Assembly (NCBI RefSeq): GCF_038396675.1 | Contig: NC_088924.1 | Span: 33,082,501 to 33,146,500, forward strand | DNA length: 64,000 nucleotides | Direction of reading: 5' to 3' | Source: Hydra vulgaris | Taxonomy: Eukaryota > Cnidaria > Hydrozoa > Anthoathecata > Hydridae | Shown here: one piece after another, positions 60,601 through 64,000 of the stretch | Numbering within the stretch: position 1 is the first letter of the stretch | Layout of the letters: each line of letters starts with the position of its first letter | Made by a program: the position numbers and the translations under genes | The notes under the pieces: generated by a model | Seen by the model: only the letters and a program-made list of their open reading frames with translations | What the model was told of the DNA's origin: nothing | Database searches by the model: none

Positions 60601-62862
60601 TGGAACACTAAAGCTAAAAGAGCAAAAATAACAGAATTGTTATTTGAGAAATATGACATTCCTGCTTTTTTCTTGTGCAAAAATGCAGTGCTAGCTGCAT
60701 ATGCCCATGGCCGATCCACTGGCGTTATAATTGATTCTGGTGCTACTCAAACTAGCGCAGTGCCAGTTCATGATGGCTATGTTTTACAACGAGGTCATAC
60801 ATTTTTTAAAGACTTTTTTTTAATTTTTAAATATATTTTCTCTATAAATGAATTTAGTAGTTATACACTCAAAATATTTTTTGACCAATACAAGACATAT
60901 TTCTTAGATTTAATAAAACATTTAATAACTTCTCAAGTAACTTAAAACTAATCTTAAAACTAATCTTAAAACATAAGAGCAAGAAGAGAACATAGAAGTA
61001 TAGCTTGGCCCCTAGAGGGATAAATGACAGAGCTCTAAGAAAATGCTGGATACTGAAATCTCTGAAGGATCATCCCCTTAGGGAATTAAAGTGTTTTATA
61101 AAAGGGCTTATGATTAAGTAATACCCTCTTAACTGTAGGGCTGATGACTAGATACTAACCTTATGACAATAGGGCTGATGGCTAGGTACTAACCTCATGA
61201 TGGTTAGGTACTACTTTCATGGCGGTAAGGTTCAGCAAGAATTGTTCAGCACTTGCTTTAACTAGCTTATTTTAGTAACTTATATGATAAAAGAGCTCCC
61301 AAGAAAAGACATTTTTTAATTTTCAAATGATGTGGAAAAAATATCATCAGTATCTTATGTTTTAAAAAATTCATTCTTGTATGACTTGTTTTTCTGTTAA
61401 GTCACAGTGATTGTTTCTTTGTGTTCTAAAAGTTTTTTTAAATTTTGCACTTTTTCTTAGTAACTCTCAGCACAAGTTGAAATTAACTACCATCTTTACT
61501 TTCTTAGCAACTCTCAATGTGATCTTCTTTTTAACTACCATCTTTAATTTTTTAGTGACTCTCGACATGGATTGCTCTTTAGTCACCATCTTTAATTTCT
61601 TAGTAACTCTTGACATGGATTACTCTTTAGCCACCATCTTTAGTTTCTAAGTAAGTTCATAAGTTGAACTGCCTGCTGCATTGTTAAGAAGAATTGAAAA
61701 AAAAAATCATAAGCTTGTTGCAAGTTCAGTTAATAAAATTGCTTTACTCTATCCTACTGAGAATCTTCTTTTCAAATTGCTTGTCTGTTTTTCTATGGGT
61801 TATTTTTCTATATCTTGACTTCTCTTAATGATGTTATTTCTTTTTTAGACATTATTCAAAAGTGTGATGACTATATTTTTGGTCCTGCACTTGCAGCTAA
61901 CTCTGAAATTCTATTTTATCATTGTAAGTTTACTTCTCTTCTCCATTTTAAAAATAATATCAAGTTTTCTGTTCTGAGTTATTATTTCTGTTATGTATTA
62001 GTATGTTCTGCTTGTCAAAATTTCTGCACTTACTACACATATAAATTTGTTTACTGTGACTGGATTTAAATTATTCTTTAGAGCTAATTTTGTATTGAAA
62101 TAATTTTTTTTAACCAAAGTTTTTGCCTCATTTTTAGTATTAATAAAATTAAATGAAAAAATTGTTTCTAAACAATATTTAAAATATATATTTTTTTAAT
62201 ATGATGTTGAATTTATACAAAAAAAAAAGTAATTCCAATTTTTATTTAAATTTATATCTTTAAATCTTTAAATTTTTACAAATTGCTTTACTGGTTACTA
62301 GTTTCCAAACAGAACCTTTTAACAAAAGTGGAAACAAAATTGCTTTACTGGTTACTAGTAAACAAAACGGAACCTTTTAACAAATGGATTTGTGGTTTAT
62401 ATAAAATGTATTTAAAATAGGAAATAATAAAATATCTTTGATGAGACTAGTGTTTTTTTTTGAACAATAAAAGTTATTTTAAAATAAAATTTATAATTTT
62501 TAAATTAGGAATCGTTCGTACACCAATTGCTGGCAATGTTCTTACAAGTCAATGTTTAGATTTAGTGCAAGAATGGGGCATTGATATTGTACCATCCTAC
62601 ATGATAAAATCGAAAGTATGGACTTTTATTCTGATTTAATATAGAAAAAGTTAACTTTTGCAGAAAAACTTTGTTTCATTGTAAAAAAATGACGCTTTTT
62701 TCAATTGTCTGATTAGAAGGTGGTTTGATATAGGTGGTATAAAAGCGTGTTGTACATTATATGTTTTTTATTTAGAAACAAGTTGAGGAAGAGGCGCCAG
62801 CAGATTTTAGTTTACGCGATTTCCCTCCACTAACAGACTCATACAAAACTTATATGAAAAGT
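47654..62862 (+). CDS. ACTL6A: Actin-like protein 6A / BAF53 (SWI/SNF subunit), N-terminal 248 aa, partial
   Basis: Exons 47654-47678, 57911-57987, 59804-59861, 60241-60437, 60601-60793, 62509-62615 and 62776-62862 join at GT-AG introns into one frame; the remaining exons lie beyond the window. The start [13 protein letters not shown] is the hallmark N-terminus of ACTL6 proteins. Phosphate-loop 1 of the actin fold is [16 protein letters not shown]. The next parts are [51 protein letters not shown], phosphate-loop 2 [17 protein letters not shown], then [10 protein letters not shown] and VPSYMIKSK. The protein is a nuclear actin-related subunit of BAF/SWI-SNF and also of INO80 and TIP60-type complexes, where it pairs with actin on the HSA helix of the ATPase. 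The family is usually about 430 residues. The 10.2-kb first intron is mostly transposon debris. Confidence 0.95.
47679..48158 (+). other. Start of ACTL6A intron 1
   Basis: Donor GTAAGA at 47679. Contains small hairpins (GATCTTTTTAAAAAGATC near 47753 and TTTTGCATAAAATTTTATGCAAAA near 47800). No other feature. Confidence 0.7.
48159..48190. repeat. 15-bp-arm perfect hairpin at a LINE junction
   Basis: ATACTTCTAAAACTT (48159-48173) and its exact reverse complement (48176-48190) lie directly at the truncated 3-prime border of the antisense LINE fragment. Confidence 0.9.
48191..49155 (-). pseudogene. Antisense jockey-like LINE fragment (RT domain) in ACTL6A intron 1
   Basis: Minus strand, closely similar to the sense LINE at 54-57.6 kb and covering its positions of about 57150 down to 56215. 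It reads [55 protein letters not shown], a stop where the sister copy has Tyr, then [12 protein letters not shown] (active site) and the thumb to [15 protein letters not shown]. It lacks the endonuclease, C-terminus and 3-prime end. A short TCTTCTTCCTATCATAAA insertion at about 49100 duplicates neighbouring sequence in reverse. Confidence 0.9.
49190..49500 (+). pseudogene. hAT transposase (DUF4371-like) fragment
   Basis: Plus strand, two frames. The first reads [38 protein letters not shown]. After a one-base shift it reads [39 protein letters not shown]. This is the SDASN...P...RYFxxxxGIQxKLLDF part of hAT proteins just after the first catalytic Asp. No ends are identified. It lies in ACTL6A intron 1. 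Confidence 0.65.
49501..50971. other. Intron 1 DNA without recognisable feature
   Basis: AT-rich, with small duplications (CTTTTTATATAAGTA near 50495-50528). No gene or transposon end is recognised. Confidence 0.55.
50972..51943. mobile_element. 972-bp non-autonomous element with inverted ends (MITE-like)
   Basis: The left end ACAGGAATGGCGTGTGATC and right end, reverse-complemented, ACAGGAATGGCGTATGATC match at 18 of 19 positions. ACAACTTGACCAC is also inverted about 75 bp inside each end. The interior is AT-rich and non-coding. No target duplication is evident, so the superfamily is unknown. Confidence 0.6.
51944..52159. other. Short unassigned stretch in intron 1
   Basis: It contains an inverted word pair TAGCTCAAGTTCTGGGGTAC/ATTTGAGCTACCCCAGAAG at about 52005-52050. 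No gene. Confidence 0.5.
52160..53310 (-). pseudogene. Antisense diverged jockey-like LINE fragment (EN to RT start)
   Basis: Minus strand, equivalent to the sense LINE from the endonuclease to the first RT motif (about 55000-56270), but much more diverged than the 48.2-49.2 kb fragment. Endonuclease motif [19 protein letters not shown] lies at about 53160-53100. Near 52160-52260 the sequence matches the [12 protein letters not shown] and RPISLLP region. Multiple stops and shifts. Confidence 0.8.
53311..53999. other. Intron 1 DNA upstream of the sense LINE
   Basis: A T-rich run with repeated TATTCTGTT words occurs at 53360-53500. The LINE 5-prime end could be as early as about 53740, where composition changes (GGTGGTCTCCGGAGAGCTCA). 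Confidence 0.5.
54000..57639 (+). mobile_element. Jockey-like LINE, near full length, sense in ACTL6A intron 1
   Basis: A GC-richer 5-prime region (about 54.0-54.6 kb) is followed by a single long EN-RT reading frame, a 3-prime UTR with the hairpin GGCTGCTTGCAGCC, and a pure A30 tail (57610-57639). Exon 2 of ACTL6A begins 271 bp after the tail. Lesions are few (one frameshift, one stop), so this is the youngest-looking LINE in the window. Other pieces of the family lie at 48.2, 52.2 and 61.8 kb. The exact 5-prime end and target duplication could not be fixed. Confidence 0.88.
54648..57556 (+). pseudogene. Jockey-like LINE endonuclease-reverse transcriptase, two lesions
   Basis: The likely start is [20 protein letters not shown]. 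Endonuclease: [30 protein letters not shown], then a frameshift near 55100, then [15 protein letters not shown] and [29 protein letters not shown] (56170), [69 protein letters not shown] (active site, 56710). TGA at 57047-57049 replaces an Arg or Gln codon of the sister copy (LYQARHF). The frame then continues unchanged to 57556 through [20 protein letters not shown] and [18 protein letters not shown]. The stop could come from CpG decay of CGA. Confidence 0.92.
58101..58162. repeat. 31-bp tandem duplication in ACTL6A intron 2
   Basis: CTTGAACTGAGAGATGTACC/GAGAAAAGGT occurs twice with one difference. The rest of intron 2 (57988-59803) is unassigned. Confidence 0.9.
60021..60124. repeat. 22-bp tandem repeat in ACTL6A intron 3
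   Basis: The unit AAATGCACATTTATATACTTAT is repeated about 4.7 times, ending 117 bp before exon 4. Confidence 0.93.
61130..61650. repeat. Degenerate tandem repeats in ACTL6A intron 5
   Basis: At 61130-61225 a unit like AGGGCTGATGACTAGATACTAACC repeats about three times. At 61455-61650 a unit of about 54 bp (CTTAGTAACTCTCGACATGG, ATTGCTCTTTAGTCACCATC) repeats about four times and produces a repetitive 79-codon frame. Confidence 0.8.
61815..62005 (+). pseudogene. Jockey-like LINE C-terminal fragment in ACTL6A intron 5
   Basis: The plus-strand frame [20 protein letters not shown] and [20 protein letters not shown] aligns with [20 protein letters not shown] and [20 protein letters not shown] of the LINE at 57.1-57.3 kb. 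Diverged and without tail. Confidence 0.75.
62279..62395. repeat. About 54-bp tandem duplication before ACTL6A exon 6
   Basis: AATTGCTTTACTGGTTACTA and CAGAACCTTTTAACAAA-type words occur twice with small differences. Confidence 0.88.
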
Positions 62863-63725
62863 GTAAGTAATTAAGGTGTCATATATATTTTTATAATTAT
62901 TATATTTATAAATGTGTTATATTTATTTTTATTTATAAATGTGTTATATTAATTGTAGTGTATCTGTATATGTATTGTATTGAGTAAGAATTTTGACTGG
63001 TAAAAGATGACATTTTAAAAATATTTTATCAGCATTGTAAATGCAATCAGCAATAAACATATAGTACTTTAGCACACTATCAAGGTTTTTGAAAAAGGCA
63101 TCTATATTTGTGGGTTAAAATTAGTTGTTCAACTAAGCCTGGTAGCTTTTGGCATATGAATACCAGTTCCGGTTGTTTCATTCTTTTTTCAGTTTTTGTT
63201 TGTTAATTTTTAACTGCATATTGCTATTCAAGTTGTTTTGTTTCTTTTTCATCAAGTTCATTATGCATAGCAAATGCTTAATGAAGATTTATAGAAATTT
63301 CATCTTCCTGTGCCTTATTAAAAATATACTTACATTGTTCATCAAAATATAAGCTATATTGAGAAGTTTCGTTTTTAGTATTTATTTTCCACTATAAACT
63401 TTATTTTTAAATTTTTAAATTTTATACTTTGGTGCAGCTGCTTGTAGTCACAAACTGCCAAACTTGACATCTGCTTGTTTTTACTTTCTTGACTTTTAAA
63501 GAAAAATATTAAATATATTACTCAATTATTAAGGAATTTTGTTTAACTGCATTAAAAAAAAAAAACTTCAGATAAGCAATAAATTTTGATTCATCTTAAG
63601 GAAAATAAAATAGTAGAAAAACCTAAACGAGTTTTTTTAAATCAATATTAAAAAAAATGGTTATAGTGAAAACTCTACTGCCATTGTGCCACTTTACTTC
63701 ATCATTGATATATATAGTATAAATA

Positions 63726-63772
<47 letters not shown>

Positions 63773-64000
63773 TTTTACAGGCAATTGTCTCAGCATAATC
63801 TGAACCATATTTAATAACTAAGTTATGCATTACATATTAGTTATATTATTTATATTACATTTTTTGGTCAATCTGTAATGAACTATATTTATAATTATGG
63901 TAATTTCAAGGTATTTATATCTATAATGAACTACATTTGAAATATAGTGCTATGGCAATAAAATATTTAGGCAATAAAAGATTGCTGTTAAAGATATCTT
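62863..64000 (+). other. ACTL6A intron 7, continuing past the window
   Basis: Donor GTAAGT at 62863. A (TA)n run lies at 63728-63764, followed by a T tract and TACAG at about 63775-63780. The sequence after that CAG reads a stop within six codons in the required phase, so it is not an ACTL6A exon. Confidence 0.75.

Noticed and set aside
63760..63810. Possible ACTL6A exon after TTTTTTTACAG
   Set aside because: The required phase meets a stop after five codons and the peptide does not match the family.

Overview
The window is about 64 kb of very AT-rich metazoan DNA with long (TA)n tracts, many decayed transposons and one clearly recognisable host gene with introns. It most likely comes from a Hydra-like hydrozoan cnidarian. 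The reasons are the base composition, the mix of hAT, P, PIF/Harbinger-like, Mutator-like, mariner, pogo and CR1/jockey-like elements, and a possible spliced-leader acceptor just before the host start codon. The genus is inferred, not proven.

Left part (1-16.4 kb): (TA)n and (CA)n tracts surround a 2.9-kb hAT element (3113-6010) with a broken minus-strand transposase. Next come half of a foldback element, an intact tRNA-Asp(GUC) gene (6682-6753) and a remnant of a Mutator-like transposase (7.6-8.6 kb). These are followed by minisatellites built on AAGGCC and GACGTC, a minus-strand LINE remnant carrying a tRNA-derived SINE, and a DDE_Tnp_4-type remnant (14.1-14.7 kb).

Centre-left (16446-29565): a 13.1-kb unit is bounded by 76-bp terminal inverted repeats and a 9-bp direct repeat, as expected of a Mutator-like element (MULE). 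Directly inside the left end lies an intact seven-exon gene for a 955-residue transposase. It has a FAR1/WRKY-like N-terminus, D-D-E residues, a SWIM zinc finger, an RGRPK hook and a C-terminal PHD finger. This is the best candidate for something undescribed. The right half of the unit holds older gypsy, mariner and LINE debris.

Centre (30-47 kb): a CR1-like LINE is split inside its endonuclease by a 629-bp palindromic hAT-type MITE with a perfect 8-bp TSD. Then come a second SINE, a CATG-palindrome minisatellite, a P-type element (35988-38034, perfect TSD, THAP-domain transposase remnant), a 2.8-kb inverted repeat, and a second hAT element (41763-46225, perfect TSD, only three visible coding lesions). 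A pogo-like remnant follows, split by the third SINE.

Right part (47.6 kb to the end): the host gene, an ACTL6A/BAF53-type actin-related protein of SWI/SNF (BAF) and related chromatin complexes. Seven exons encode its first 248 residues and the gene runs off the window. Its 10.2-kb first intron is full of LINE, hAT and MITE insertions, including a nearly full-length sense LINE ending in A30 about 270 bp before exon 2. Apart from ACTL6A and the tRNA, nearly everything recognisable here is mobile DNA, and several insertions are nested so that their order can be read.
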